Shown here: one piece after another, positions 34,519 through 43,846 of the stretch | Layout of the letters: the number at the start of each line of letters is the position of its first letter | How positions within the stretch are numbered: position 1 is the stretch's first letter | Assembly (NCBI GenBank): GCA_900542805.1 | Contig: UQOW01000008.1 | Location: 1-64,000 of the forward strand | DNA: 64,000 bases | Source: an uncultured Sutterella sp. | GTDB lineage: Bacteria; Pseudomonadota; Gammaproteobacteria; Burkholderiales; Burkholderiaceae_F | Reading direction: 5' to 3' | Made by a program: the position numbers and the translations under genes | The notes under the pieces: generated by a model | The model's database searches: none | Seen by the model: only the letters and a program-made list of their open reading frames with translations | What the model was told of the DNA's origin: nothing

Positions 34519-35268
34519 ATGCGCCTTTTGCGTTCGCTTCTTTATTACGCGCTTCTACTGATTGCGGTCGTTCCCGTCGGCATCGGTTGTCTTTTCACGT
34601 GGCCCGTAACGAGCACCAAGTGGCGCTACGACGTTTTCGAGCGGCCTTACATGCGCTTTGCCGTGCAGTGCGCACGGGTCATTTGCGGCTTGGATTTTGA
34701 GGTACGGGGACTTGATAACGTTCCCGCGACCGGCGAGCGCGTCGTGATTTTTTGCAAGCACCAATCGGCTTGGGAAACGCTTTTTCTTCCGGCGTACATT
34801 CCCGGGTACATTGCCTATGTGTACAAGGAGTCGTTGCACTGGATTCCGTTTTTCGGCTGGGCAGCCAAGTCCATGAAAATGATTCCGATTGACCGCAAAA
34901 ACGGTCGACTTGCCTTCGAGCAGATTATGCGCGCAGGTGCACGCCTTTTAAATGCCGGTTGGTGGATCGGCATTTTCCCGGAAGGCACGCGTGTAGCGCC
35001 CGGGGCGGAAAGTACCTTTAAGACGGGCGGTGCTCGATTTGCCGTTCGTCAAAAGGCGCGCGTGCTTCCGATTGCTGTCAATTCCGGCGAATTCTGGGCT
35101 AAAAACGCCCTGGAAAAGACGCCGGGTAAAATTATCGTTTCCATCGGTCCGGCCATCGATACGCAGGATAGAGACTTTAACGAAGTCAATCACCTGGCGA
35201 GCGCTTGGATTGAAGAAGAAGTGCGCCGTATCGGAAACCCTCGGTTCTATGACGCATCCGGCACCTGA
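34519..35268 (+). CDS. plsC: 1-acyl-sn-glycerol-3-phosphate acyltransferase
   Basis: A 249-residue enzyme with an N-terminal membrane span, the acyltransferase motif KHQSAWET in the HX4E variant (usual HX4D), and FPEGTRVAPG as motif III. Motif II is VYKESLHWIPFFGWAA. It acylates lysophosphatidic acid to phosphatidic acid at the inner membrane in phospholipid synthesis. The HX4E form is common in betaproteobacterial members. The last 20 bases overlap the next gene, so the two are probably coupled. Confidence 0.9.
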   Translation: MRLLRSLLYYALLLIAVVPVGIGCLFTWPVTSTKWRYDVFERPYMRFAVQCARVICGLDFEVRGLDNVPATGERVVIFCKHQSAWETLFLPAYIPGYIAYVYKESLHWIPFFGWAAKSMKMIPIDRKNGRLAFEQIMRAGARLLNAGWWIGIFPEGTRVAPGAESTFKTGGARFAVRQKARVLPIAVNSGEFWAKNALEKTPGKIIVSIGPAIDTQDRDFNEVNHLASAWIEEEVRRIGNPRFYDASGT

Positions 35269-36043
35269 GCAACTCTCGCTTTTTGACGCGACCGACAACA
35301 AGGCTCCGTCGACACCTTCTTCCCGAAGCGAAGGCAACGCGCTACTGACGCTTACGCCTCAAATTCCTTATGTCCTCAAGCGCGTGCGACGTCGCTCGAT
35401 CGGGCTACGCATCGGACCGGCAGGCTTAGAAGTCTCGGCTCCGCGCTATGTCAGTCAGACGGAAATCGACCGCATCGTGACCCAAAAGCGCGGTTGGATT
35501 GAAAAGAAACTTGCTGAGCGCGCCGCATGGCGTGAACGGGAAGGCATCGGTGCGATGCGCTTTGAAAACGGAGGTCTGATTCCGTATCGCGGCTCGCGCC
35601 TTAGCCTAAGCGTGCTCGGAGTGCCTAAGACGGGACTACTTACCGACGGAAAGACCTTGGCCCTCGCACTTCCCCCGACAGCCGAATCAAGTCGCATTCG
35701 CGAGGCCGCACTGGCGTGGCTTGTCAGTCAGGCTCAAAACGTCATCGGCGAGCGCATGAGGTATTGGATCGCCAAAACGGGCCTTACGCCGCGCTCCTGG
35801 CGCCTTTCGAATACACACGCGAGGTGGGGAAGTTGCTCAGTAGATCGCTCGATTCGCCTGTGTTGGCGCCTGATTTTCTTTCCCGATGATGTGATCGATT
35901 ACGTTGTCGTGCATGAACTCACGCACATCAAACACATGGACCACTCGACTCGGTTTTGGCAAGACGTGCAAGAAGTTCTTCCCGACTATGTGCATTCTCG
36001 TGAAAAATTACTCGGAGTTCCGGCCGGCGAATTGGAGTTCTGA
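35249..36043 (+). CDS. YgjP-like (DUF45/M48-type) zinc metallopeptidase
   Basis: A 264-residue protein from an ATG at 35249 that overlaps plsC by 20 bases; the track frame extends further upstream but is a shadow there. The C-terminal half has the zinc motif VVHELTHIKHMDHSTRFW (HExxH, with further His) and ARWGSCS, WRLIFFPDDVIDYV, matching the YgjP-like metal-dependent hydrolase family. The N-terminal 50 residues are variable. Substrate unknown; cytoplasmic. Its position after plsC is common in betaproteobacteria. It is the last gene before the dcw cluster. Confidence 0.88.
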   Translation: MTHPAPEQLSLFDATDNKAPSTPSSRSEGNALLTLTPQIPYVLKRVRRRSIGLRIGPAGLEVSAPRYVSQTEIDRIVTQKRGWIEKKLAERAAWREREGIGAMRFENGGLIPYRGSRLSLSVLGVPKTGLLTDGKTLALALPPTAESSRIREAALAWLVSQAQNVIGERMRYWIAKTGLTPRSWRLSNTHARWGSCSVDRSIRLCWRLIFFPDDVIDYVVVHELTHIKHMDHSTRFWQDVQEVLPDYVHSREKLLGVPAGELEF

Positions 36044-36110
36044 CAGGGAAGTCAAAGGTAAATTCACTGATTTAAAAGAAGAAATTTTATTTATTCCCGG
36101 ATTCGCCGAG

Positions 36111-36157
36111 CTGGGCAGAATGTGGTAGAGTTCGGTAGAAAAGTGGGAAAAAGTGGT
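36111..36157 (+). promoter_or_regulatory. MraZ-type operator: repeats spaced about 10 bases upstream of mraZ
   Basis: A run of short G-rich units at 10-11-base spacing: GGGCAGAA (36113), TGGTAGAG (36123), CGGTAGAA (36133), TGGGAAAA (36144), TGGTTTCC (36154). MraZ is known to bind tandem TGGGN-like repeats one helical turn apart in the promoter of its own operon, so this array is its likely binding site and would place the dcw cluster under MraZ repression. The array lies 46 bases before the mraZ GTG. Confidence 0.65.
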
Positions 36158-36202
36158 TTCCCTTCGTATCGTTTGCCTTTAATCCGCACAGAGGAATCGG
36201 AC

Positions 36203-36622
36203 GTGTTCCAAGGAACATCGTTACTGACGCTTGATTCTCGCGGCCGTATCGGAATCCCCGCACGGCACCGCGAGGCTTTCAAGGTTTCCGATGTGACGCT
36301 GACGCGCCACCCGGACGGCTGTGTGCTGTTGTATCCGAGAGCGCTTTGGGAAGAAAAAAAAGCAGCTCTAACGGCCTTGCCGTACGCCTCGCGTGTCTTT
36401 CAAAGAATCGTTCTCGGTAGTGCTGTCGATCTTCAAATCGATGCCGTCGGTCGTATTTTGATTCCAAGTGAGTTAAGAACTCTGTGTGCATTAACGCGCA
36501 AGGTCGCACTTGTGGGCTTAGGCGACCACTTGGAAATTTGGGATAGCACGCGTCTTTTGGAACAAGAAAAGAGCGGGCTTGAAAAAGGATTCGGCGAGGC
36601 CGCCGAAAGCTTTCGATTTTAG
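36203..36622 (+). CDS. mraZ: Transcriptional regulator MraZ
   Basis: A 139-residue protein with the duplicated SpoVT/AbrB-like fold of MraZ. The first half opens VFQGTSLLTLDSRGRIGIPARHR, the second contains LQIDAVGRILIPSELR; both include the DxxGR core. It is the first gene of the dcw cluster and represses it by binding tandem repeats, which are visible upstream. The GTG at 36203 is behind GAGGAA and gives the normal length; the open frame to 36122 covers the operator. It precedes rsmH by a few bases. Confidence 0.94.
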   Translation: MFQGTSLLTLDSRGRIGIPARHREAFKVSDVTLTRHPDGCVLLYPRALWEEKKAALTALPYASRVFQRIVLGSAVDLQIDAVGRILIPSELRTLCALTRKVALVGLGDHLEIWDSTRLLEQEKSGLEKGFGEAAESFRF

Positions 36623-36631
36623 GGGGTGATG

Positions 36632-37612
36632 ATGAGCGTTTTAAGCGACTCACAGGGACCCCTGACACACGTACCCGTTTTGGCTCGTGACGTTCCGGCG
36701 GCTCTTATCGGCAATCGTGACGGCCTTTATGTCGATGCCACATTCGGCCGGGGCGGTCATACACGGCTCCTGTTAAATGCATTAAGTCCGAAGGCCCGTC
36801 TTTTTGCCTTAGATCGCGACAAGGAGGCCGTGGCGTATGCTCAAAACGTGGTCGACCCCCGTTTTACGATGATTGCCTCGCCCTTTTCCCGCATGAAAGA
36901 GGTCCTCTCTTCCTACGGAATTGAAAAAGTCGACGGCATTTTGATGGATTTGGGCATCAGTAGTCCGCAAATCGACGATCCGAGACGCGGATTTTCATTT
37001 CGCGCCGACGGACCTTTGGATATGCGCATGGATCAGGGGACAGGACCGACGGCCTCCGAGTGGCTTATGGCCGCAGATGAATCGCGCATCCAAACCGTGT
37101 TACGTGAGTACGGCGAAGAGCGGTATGCCAAAGCCATTGCCAAAGCGATTGTCAAAGCGCAAGAAACCGGACCGATTCGCACGACGGCTTCCCTTGCTCG
37201 CCTTGTGGAAAAGACCATCCCGAGAAGTCTGCGTGACGGGGCTCAGCACCCGGCCACACGCACGTTTCAGGCCATTCGAATTGCCGTAAACGATGAGTTC
37301 GGCGAGCTGCGGTGTGCTTTAAATGCCGCCGGAAGCTTGCTCGCTCCGGGTGGTCGCTTGGTGGTCATTGCGTTTCACTCGCTCGAGGACCGAATCGTCA
37401 AGCGTTTTTTTGCGTCCGGCCTACACCCGCAAGTCGATCCTCGTCTGGTGCTTCCGGAGTGTGATCTTCCGCCTCCTCTATGGAGGGCGTGCAAGCGAAT
37501 TTTTCCCGGTCGTGAGGAAATTCAAGAAAATGCGCGCTCCCGTAGTGCCGTCTTGCGGGTAGCAACGCGCACCGAGGAATCTTGGCGCGAGGGAGAAGGC
37601 CATGCGCTTTAG
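36632..37612 (+). CDS. rsmH: 16S rRNA (cytosine-1402-N4)-methyltransferase
   Basis: A 326-residue SAM-dependent methyltransferase. It carries HVPVLARDVPAAL, YVDATFGRGGHTRLLL, LFALDRDKEA, and the signature GILMDLGISSPQIDDPRRGFSFRADGPLDMRMD. It methylates N4 of C1402 in the 30S P site. Three start codons are consecutive (GTG 36626, ATG 36629, ATG 36632); the run AGGGGG just before favours the last. It overlaps ftsL by 11 bases. Confidence 0.95.
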   Translation: MSVLSDSQGPLTHVPVLARDVPAALIGNRDGLYVDATFGRGGHTRLLLNALSPKARLFALDRDKEAVAYAQNVVDPRFTMIASPFSRMKEVLSSYGIEKVDGILMDLGISSPQIDDPRRGFSFRADGPLDMRMDQGTGPTASEWLMAADESRIQTVLREYGEERYAKAIAKAIVKAQETGPIRTTASLARLVEKTIPRSLRDGAQHPATRTFQAIRIAVNDEFGELRCALNAAGSLLAPGGRLVVIAFHSLEDRIVKRFFASGLHPQVDPRLVLPECDLPPPLWRACKRIFPGREEIQENARSRSAVLRVATRTEESWREGEGHAL

Positions 37613-37937
37613 CCTCACGCAAATATCCGATCGCGTTTTGACCGTCGTTACGGTGGCAAGCGGCTTTGTTCTCCTTTTTAGTTGCTTTGCGCTTGTTCGG
37701 ATGCAATACGAAGTGCGCACGCTTACGGCGGAAAAAGAGCGGGCCGAGCGTGTGCATCACGCCCTTACGGATGAGGCCAGTCAATTGGCTCTCGATCTTT
37801 CGAAAGCTGCCCTGCCCAAATACGTCATCGCACGAGCCGGAGATCTCGGATACGTGAATGCCGACGTCACCAATACGGTCATGATTCAGGTTCCCGCCTC
37901 CAAACTCGGTCACATTCGCCTTGAGGTGCACAAATGA
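37602..37937 (+). CDS. ftsL: Cell division protein FtsL
   Basis: A 111-residue bitopic membrane protein: one span (about residues 13-33) followed by a coiled-coil-prone segment (MQYEVRTLTAEKERAERVHHALTDEA) and a short periplasmic tail. FtsL forms a complex with FtsQ and FtsB at the septum and activates FtsWI. Sequence conservation is low, so the call rests on size, layout and position between rsmH and ftsI. The stop overlaps the ftsI start by 4 bases. Confidence 0.9.
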   Translation: MRFSLTQISDRVLTVVTVASGFVLLFSCFALVRMQYEVRTLTAEKERAERVHHALTDEASQLALDLSKAALPKYVIARAGDLGYVNADVTNTVMIQVPASKLGHIRLEVHK

Positions 37938-39766
37938 AACGCGTGGACCTAACGTGGATATGGCATAAAGTTCACGCGAAGGCGCTTGCAATCTTGCGCG
38001 CTGACAGCACGCCGCGTCGCAATGAAAGCTCGGGTATCGATTCGATGCTCGGCGTACAGATTTCTCCGAAACGCAGCCGGCAACTCTTTTGCCTGATGAC
38101 GGCGGTCTTCGGAATCGTGATGTGTCGGGCGGCCTACTTGCAGTGCGGGATTCAAACCGAGTTTTTGCAAAAGAAAGGCGAGGAGCGCTACGCACGCACG
38201 ATTTCCGTTCCGGCGCAACGCGGACGGATTCTCGACCGAAACGGCGTTGTTCTTGCCAGTTCGATTCCGGCCAAAAGTATTTGGGCGATTCCCTTCGAGA
38301 CACTCGGAGCCGACAAGGGGCAGTTAAAGGAATTGGCATCGCTCCTTGAGGTGCCGACATCGACCCTTTTAGGTAAGCTCACAAGCAAAAAAGAAAGCAC
38401 CTTCGTGTACCTGGCCCGAAAGGTTGACTTAGAAACCGCGCAAAAGATTGCTGACCTGCGCATTCCGGGCGTTTATGATGAAGACGAAGCCAAGCGCAAC
38501 TACCCGGACGGCGAGGTCTCGGCGCATGTCGTGGGCTACACCGATACCGATAATCACGGGCGAGAGGGCGTAGAGCTTGCGTGTGAAGAGACACTTTCCG
38601 GCCAAAAAGGCATGCGTTATGTGATTCGCGATCGCTTGGGACAGCGTATCGACAGCGCTTGGCTTAAAGAGGCCACACGCGGACGCGACGTGGTGCTTTC
38701 GATTGATTCGCGCTTGCAATACATCGCCTACAAGGCTGTGCGCCGCGCCGTGGAAGATGCCCGCGCCAAGGCCGGGGCTGTTGTTGTGGCCGATGTGCAC
38801 ACGGGCGAAATCCTGGCGATGAATAACTGGCCGACTTATGACCCTAACCAGCGCAAGGATCTTCGGATTGAAAACGTGCGTAACCGGGTTTTGACCGACA
38901 TGTTCGAGCCCGGGAGCACGATGAAGCCTTTTGCGATTGCCAAGGCCTTGGACCTGGGGATTGTTCGCCCCGATACGCTGGTGGAAACGGGTCCCGGGAT
39001 TTTGAATATCGGCGATAGGAGTATTTCCGATACCCACAACTACGGCATGCTGACCGTGAGCCAAATCGTTTCGAAGTCATCCAATATCGGCACCTGCAAG
39101 ATTGCTCTGGAAATTAATAGCGAAGACTTGTGGGCTACGTACGATGCCTTGGGGTTCGGTAAGGTTCCCAATGTGCATTTCCCCGGTGCGATTCGCGGAA
39201 AGCTTCGCCGCGGCAATCTGTGGCGCCCTGTGGAAAAAGCCACGATTTCGTACGGCTACGGGATTTCGGTCTCGCTTATGCAGCTTGTGCGGGCCTACAC
39301 GGCCTTGGCGCGTAACGGAGACGTGATTGATTTGACTTTTAAAAAGAGTCCGCGAGAAGCCGTCGGTCAGCAGGTTTTCCGTCCGGAAGTGGCGCGTCAA
39401 ATGCGGACCATGATGAGTAACACGGTTTTACAAGGCGGCACGGCTCAGCGTGTTAACGTGCAGGGCTACACGGTAGCCGGTAAGACCGGTACGGCCAATA
39501 AATTACGCGACGGCAAATACGTTGATAAGCTCGCGGTCGGAAGCTTTATCGGTATGGCTCCGGCGAGTCACCCGCGCCTTATTGTTGCCGTTATGATCGA
39601 TGAGCCGACACGCGGGAGCTATTTCGGCGGCACGGTTGCGGCGCCCGTCTTTAACGAAGTGATGGCCGGGGCGTTGCGCCTGATCGGTGTCAATCCCGAT
39701 GCGCCGGACTACGTGGCGGGGCCCGGAATCTCAATTCGGGGTATTCGGCATGAAGGAAGTTTTTAA
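37934..39766 (+). CDS. ftsI: Peptidoglycan transpeptidase FtsI (PBP3)
   Basis: A 610-residue class B penicillin-binding protein with a cytoplasmic tail, one membrane span (about residues 55-75) and a periplasmic pedestal domain. The active-site motifs are present: STMK (SxxK) in EPGSTMKPFAIA, SSN in KSSNIGTCK, and KTG in VAGKTGTANK. It crosslinks septal peptidoglycan together with FtsW. murE starts inside its 3' end (17 bases overlap). Slightly longer than in E. coli (588) because of the N-terminal tail. Confidence 0.96.
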   Translation: MKRVDLTWIWHKVHAKALAILRADSTPRRNESSGIDSMLGVQISPKRSRQLFCLMTAVFGIVMCRAAYLQCGIQTEFLQKKGEERYARTISVPAQRGRILDRNGVVLASSIPAKSIWAIPFETLGADKGQLKELASLLEVPTSTLLGKLTSKKESTFVYLARKVDLETAQKIADLRIPGVYDEDEAKRNYPDGEVSAHVVGYTDTDNHGREGVELACEETLSGQKGMRYVIRDRLGQRIDSAWLKEATRGRDVVLSIDSRLQYIAYKAVRRAVEDARAKAGAVVVADVHTGEILAMNNWPTYDPNQRKDLRIENVRNRVLTDMFEPGSTMKPFAIAKALDLGIVRPDTLVETGPGILNIGDRSISDTHNYGMLTVSQIVSKSSNIGTCKIALEINSEDLWATYDALGFGKVPNVHFPGAIRGKLRRGNLWRPVEKATISYGYGISVSLMQLVRAYTALARNGDVIDLTFKKSPREAVGQQVFRPEVARQMRTMMSNTVLQGGTAQRVNVQGYTVAGKTGTANKLRDGKYVDKLAVGSFIGMAPASHPRLIVAVMIDEPTRGSYFGGTVAAPVFNEVMAGALRLIGVNPDAPDYVAGPGISIRGIRHEGSF

Positions 39767-41276
39767 AGAACGATCGGCGGTCGCTCACTGGCTCCACGCA
39801 CGATGCGGTGCAGGAGCTCATTTGCGGATTGATTCTCGCGATGTCGCCTCAGGCGACGTTTTTGTTGCGTTAAAAGGCGAAAAGACCGACGGACTACGGT
39901 TTGTGCCTGTAGCCGCCGCGCTCGGGGCCCGTGCGGTTTTAACCGAAGAGCGCAAACGGCCTCTTGCTCCGAGTGAAATCGAAGTGCTTGAGGTCAAAGA
40001 TCTTCGAAGCCGCTTAGGGACGATTGCCTCGGACTTTTACCGCAATCCGTCAGCCTCTCTTTACGGAACGGCCGTTACGGGAACAAACGGAAAGACGAGT
40101 ATCAGCCATTGGTGTGCGGCGCTTTTAACAAAGCTTTCGATGCCGTGCGCAGCCATCGGGACCATCGGAACGTTTTTCCTCGGGTCGTCCTTTAAGGCGC
40201 CAGCCTTAACAACGCCCGATGCCGTGAGTACTCAAGGGCTCTTGTATGACTTAAAGGAAGCGGGTGCTAAGGCCTTTGCGATTGAAGCGAGTTCCATCGG
40301 TCTTGTGCGGGGGCGCCTTTCGGGGGTGTCTTTTAAGACGGCGGTCTTTACGAACTTAACGCGCGATCACTTGGATTACCACAAGACCTTTGAGGCGTAC
40401 GGGAAGGCCAAGGCAATTCTTTTTGATTGGCCGGAGCTTAAAAATGCCGTCATCAATCTCGATGATGCCTTCGGCAGATGTCTTGCGAAAAAAACGTGCG
40501 AGAGATCTGTTACGACAGTCGGTTATTTCATCGAGGGCGTCACACCGGAAGCGGACCTTACAGAGCTACCCGTCAAGCGCCTTGCGGCGCGATGCGTTCG
40601 TTCGAGCGAATCGGGCATGTGTTTTGAAGTGCTCTGGGACGGAAAAACCTATGAGTTGCACGCTAAAGTTCTCGGGCTATTTAATGTCTATAACCTACTG
40701 GCGGTTGCGGGGGTTGCTCTGACAGCCGGATTTGCTCCCGAAGCGGTTTTTGAAAACTTGGCCCAATTGCGTCCCCCGGCCGGGCGCCTACAGGTCTTTT
40801 CTCGTCCGGGGATGCCGCTTGCCGTTGTCGATTACTGCCACACACCCGATGCGATTGAAAAAGCCTTAGCCGCTCTTCGCCCGACGGCGCGCGAGCGGGG
40901 CGGACGTCTGTGGATTCTTGTCGGGGCCGGCGGTGATCGCGATCACGGCAAACGCCCGGAGATGGGAAGAGTTGCCGAACAAAATGCCGACTGCGTGGTG
41001 GTCACAAGTGACAATCCGCGTTCGGAGAATCCGGCGCAAATTGCCTCTGATGTGTGTGCGGGCATGAAAAATCCGGCGCCCGTCGTGATTCTCAATCGCC
41101 GTGAAGCGATTATCGAGACCTTTTGTAAGGCGTTACCCGAGGACATTATCCTTGTTGCCGGTAAGGGGCACGAGGACTATCAGGAAATTGCCGGTGTCCG
41201 GCACCACTTTAGCGACGCTGAAACGGTCCGGGAAGCAGCCAATGAGCGTTTCGTTCGAGAAAAGTTAACGTCATAG
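39750..41276 (+). CDS. murE: UDP-MurNAc-tripeptide synthetase
   Basis: A 508-residue Mur ligase. The N-terminal domain opens with RIDSRDVASGDVFVAL; the ATP P-loop is TGTNGKTSISHW; TSDNPRSENP contains the DNPR motif used to recognise meso-diaminopimelate, so it should add DAP as in other Gram-negatives. Then VAGKGHEDYQE. The ATG at 39750 overlaps ftsI; the longer frame into ftsI is a shadow. The gene is followed by murF 8 bases downstream. Confidence 0.95.
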   Translation: MKEVFKERSAVAHWLHARCGAGAHLRIDSRDVASGDVFVALKGEKTDGLRFVPVAAALGARAVLTEERKRPLAPSEIEVLEVKDLRSRLGTIASDFYRNPSASLYGTAVTGTNGKTSISHWCAALLTKLSMPCAAIGTIGTFFLGSSFKAPALTTPDAVSTQGLLYDLKEAGAKAFAIEASSIGLVRGRLSGVSFKTAVFTNLTRDHLDYHKTFEAYGKAKAILFDWPELKNAVINLDDAFGRCLAKKTCERSVTTVGYFIEGVTPEADLTELPVKRLAARCVRSSESGMCFEVLWDGKTYELHAKVLGLFNVYNLLAVAGVALTAGFAPEAVFENLAQLRPPAGRLQVFSRPGMPLAVVDYCHTPDAIEKALAALRPTARERGGRLWILVGAGGDRDHGKRPEMGRVAEQNADCVVVTSDNPRSENPAQIASDVCAGMKNPAPVVILNRREAIIETFCKALPEDIILVAGKGHEDYQEIAGVRHHFSDAETVREAANERFVREKLTS

Positions 41277-41284
41277 AAGAAGCC

Positions 41285-42673
41285 ATGCACGAGCCAACGA
41301 CGAACCAACACTGGACATTAAGCGAGCTTTGTCAGGCCCTTAAGGACGACCTTGTCGCCCTTAAAGGGAGCACGCGTCAAACGTTTCCTTCGATTACAAC
41401 CGACAGCCGTGCCGTTGCGAAAGGGCAGGTTTTCGTCGCTCTTGTGGGCGAAAAATTCGACGGGCACGACTATGCACTTGCGGCTGAAAAAGCCGGGGCC
41501 GGTGCTCTGGTTTTAAATCGCTCCGTGGGAGCCGCGTGTCCGGAATTAATTGTGAACGATACGGACGAGGCTTACGGGCGACTGGCGCGCTTTTGGAGGC
41601 ACCGGTTTTCGCTTCCTGTAATTGCCGTTGTCGGATCGAACGGCAAAACCACGACAACGCAGATGGTGGGGGCCGTCCTTTTTTCCTACGCAGGCGATGC
41701 CTCGTTTTGTACACGCGGGAATCTTAATAACAATGTCGGCGTGCCGCGCATGCTCTTGGAATTAACCGAGAGAACTCGAATTGCCGTCATCGAGGCGGGA
41801 ATGAATCACGCAGGCGAGATGGCGCAACTTGCCAGTTGGATTGCCCCGACTGTTGTCGTCATCACGAACGCGCAGCGTGAACATCAGGCCTATATCGACG
41901 GCGTTGAGGGCTCGGCCCGGGAAAACGCGATGGCACTTGTGGCGCTTCCCGAAACCGGGTGTGCAGTTTTGCCGATTACCGATTCGTGTTATCGGATTTG
42001 GGCCGATTTTGCTCGGGCGCGCGGATGCCGGGTGTTGACGTATTCGGCCGGAGAAAGCGCGGCCGATGTTCAAGCCGTGCGCGAGAGAGGTGACCTTGTG
42101 CTCACGACGCCCTTGGGCGTGACGCGGTTTGCCTTTTCTATGGCAGGCGAGCACGCCGTGCATGATGCAGCCGCTGCCGCGGCAGCCTCTCTGGCAGCCG
42201 GCGTTCCGCTTGAGGACATTGCGTGCGGACTTACTTCCTTTACGGCCCTTGACGGGCGCGGGAAGATTCACCGCTTTGAAAGCGGAGCCCTTTTAATCGA
42301 TGAGTCTTATAACGCCAATCCCGACAGTATGCGCTCGGCCATCGATGTGCTCGCTACAATGCCCTCTCCGCACATTTTAGTCGCAGGAGAAATGGGCGAG
42401 CTTGGGGACAAAAGCCGAGATTATCACGAAGAAGTGTTGCGCTACGCCAAAGATAAGGGTATCGATGCGCTTTATTTGACCGGAAAGCCCATGAAAGACG
42501 CGATGGGAGCTGCCGGCGATGCGGCGCACTTTTATGCAACGCGCGAGGCTCTGACTCGCGCGGTGCAAGAGGCGATACAAACCCCGTGCACAGTCCTTAT
42601 TAAAGCGAGTCACAGCGTGGGGTTAGATGCGGTTGTACGAGCCGTGACAATCGATCTGAAGAAAGGAAGTTAA
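41285..42673 (+). CDS. murF: UDP-MurNAc-tripeptide--D-alanyl-D-alanine ligase
   Basis: A 462-residue Mur ligase. TTDSRAVAKGQVFVALVGEKFDGH marks the N-terminal domain, VVGSNGKTTTTQMVG the P-loop, EAGMNHAGEMAQLA and NAQREHQAYIDG the following catalytic segments, and DESYNANPDSMRSAIDVLA the C-terminal domain start. It adds D-Ala-D-Ala to UDP-MurNAc-tripeptide in the cytoplasm. mraY begins 4 bases after the stop, so this is a compact operon. Confidence 0.96.
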   Translation: MHEPTTNQHWTLSELCQALKDDLVALKGSTRQTFPSITTDSRAVAKGQVFVALVGEKFDGHDYALAAEKAGAGALVLNRSVGAACPELIVNDTDEAYGRLARFWRHRFSLPVIAVVGSNGKTTTTQMVGAVLFSYAGDASFCTRGNLNNNVGVPRMLLELTERTRIAVIEAGMNHAGEMAQLASWIAPTVVVITNAQREHQAYIDGVEGSARENAMALVALPETGCAVLPITDSCYRIWADFARARGCRVLTYSAGESAADVQAVRERGDLVLTTPLGVTRFAFSMAGEHAVHDAAAAAAASLAAGVPLEDIACGLTSFTALDGRGKIHRFESGALLIDESYNANPDSMRSAIDVLATMPSPHILVAGEMGELGDKSRDYHEEVLRYAKDKGIDALYLTGKPMKDAMGAAGDAAHFYATREALTRAVQEAIQTPCTVLIKASHSVGLDAVVRAVTIDLKKGS

Positions 42674-42677
42674 ACGG

Positions 42678-43832
42678 ATGCTTTTAAGTGTGTTTCAGTG
42701 GCTTTCCGAGTCTGTGAGAGCCTTCGGTGTTTTTAATTATTTGAGTTTGCGTGCTCTGATGGCGGCCTTAACGGCCATGGTCATCGGATTCGGGGCGGCT
42801 CCCTGGGTGATTCGGCGTTTGCACGCCATGCGAATCGGGCAGGCCGTGCGCACGTGCGGCCCCCAAACGCATTTGGCTAAAAACGGAACGCCGACGATGG
42901 GAGGCGTGCTGATTCTCGTGAGTATCGGGATTTCAACGCTTCTGTGGATGGACCTTTCGAACCGCTTTGTGTGGATTGTGCTTTTCGTGACGCTTTGTTA
43001 TGGTCTAATCGGTTGGTTTGATGATTACCGCAAAGTGGTCCACCACGACCCGAACGGCATGAGCGCCAAGGAAAAATTCGCTTGGCAAAGTCTGGTGGGC
43101 TTTTCGGCGGCCGTGTATCTGGCGTTTGCCGTCTCGATGCCGAGTAATGCCGAGATCTGGAGCGCCCTTGCACAGTGGGTCCAGGGCGGCTTTTCCATGA
43201 ACGAGCTCTCGAAGTTGGACTTTATGGTGCCTTTTTTCAAAGAGGTGGCCATTCCCTTCGGAATTTGGGGCTTTATCATCCTCACGTACTTTGTCATTGT
43301 CGGTACCTCCAACGCCGTTAACCTCACGGACGGTTTGGACGGTCTGGCGATTTTGCCCTGTGTGATGGTCGGCTCCGCGTTGGGAATCTTTGCTTATGTG
43401 GTCGGACGTCCGGACTTTTCGGGGTACCTCTTTTTTCCGTACATTCCGGGTGCCGGGGAGCTTGTGGTGGTCTGTGCAGCGCTTGCCGGTGCGGGCCTGG
43501 CGTTTTTGTGGTTTAACACGTATCCGGCTGAAGTCTTTATGGGAGACGTGGGAGCTCTGGCTTTGGGCGGGTGCCTCGGGACCGTTGCCGTCATTACGCG
43601 TCAGGAAATCGTTTTGGCGGTGATGGGCGGCATTTTCGTCGTCGAGACACTTTCGGTGATTATTCAAACGACGTATTTCCGGTTTTCTCACGGGAAACGC
43701 GTCTTCCTCATGGCCCCGATTCACCATCACTTTGAACTAAAAGGCTGGAAGGAAACGCAAGTTGTCGTTCGTTTTTGGATTATCACGTTTATTTTGGTTT
43801 TAATCGGGCTTTCGACATTAAAGATTCGGTAA
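42678..43832 (+). CDS. mraY: Phospho-MurNAc-pentapeptide transferase MraY
   Basis: A 384-residue ten-span membrane enzyme. Family motifs are KNGTPTMGGVLIL, GWFDDYRKVVHHDPNGMSAKEKF (Mg-binding DD pair), NAVNLTDGLDGLAILP, FMGDVGALALGG and the C-terminal MAPIHHHFELKGWKETQVV. It transfers phospho-MurNAc-pentapeptide to undecaprenyl phosphate to make lipid I at the inner face of the membrane. murD follows by 14 bases. Confidence 0.97.
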   Translation: MLLSVFQWLSESVRAFGVFNYLSLRALMAALTAMVIGFGAAPWVIRRLHAMRIGQAVRTCGPQTHLAKNGTPTMGGVLILVSIGISTLLWMDLSNRFVWIVLFVTLCYGLIGWFDDYRKVVHHDPNGMSAKEKFAWQSLVGFSAAVYLAFAVSMPSNAEIWSALAQWVQGGFSMNELSKLDFMVPFFKEVAIPFGIWGFIILTYFVIVGTSNAVNLTDGLDGLAILPCVMVGSALGIFAYVVGRPDFSGYLFFPYIPGAGELVVVCAALAGAGLAFLWFNTYPAEVFMGDVGALALGGCLGTVAVITRQEIVLAVMGGIFVVETLSVIIQTTYFRFSHGKRVFLMAPIHHHFELKGWKETQVVVRFWIITFILVLIGLSTLKIR

Positions 43833-43846
43833 AGGCAAAAAAGAGT

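Noticed and set aside
43005..43730. 241-residue antisense frame in mraY
   Set aside because: Repetitive, basic, low-complexity composition and complete overlap with mraY motifs; no start signal.
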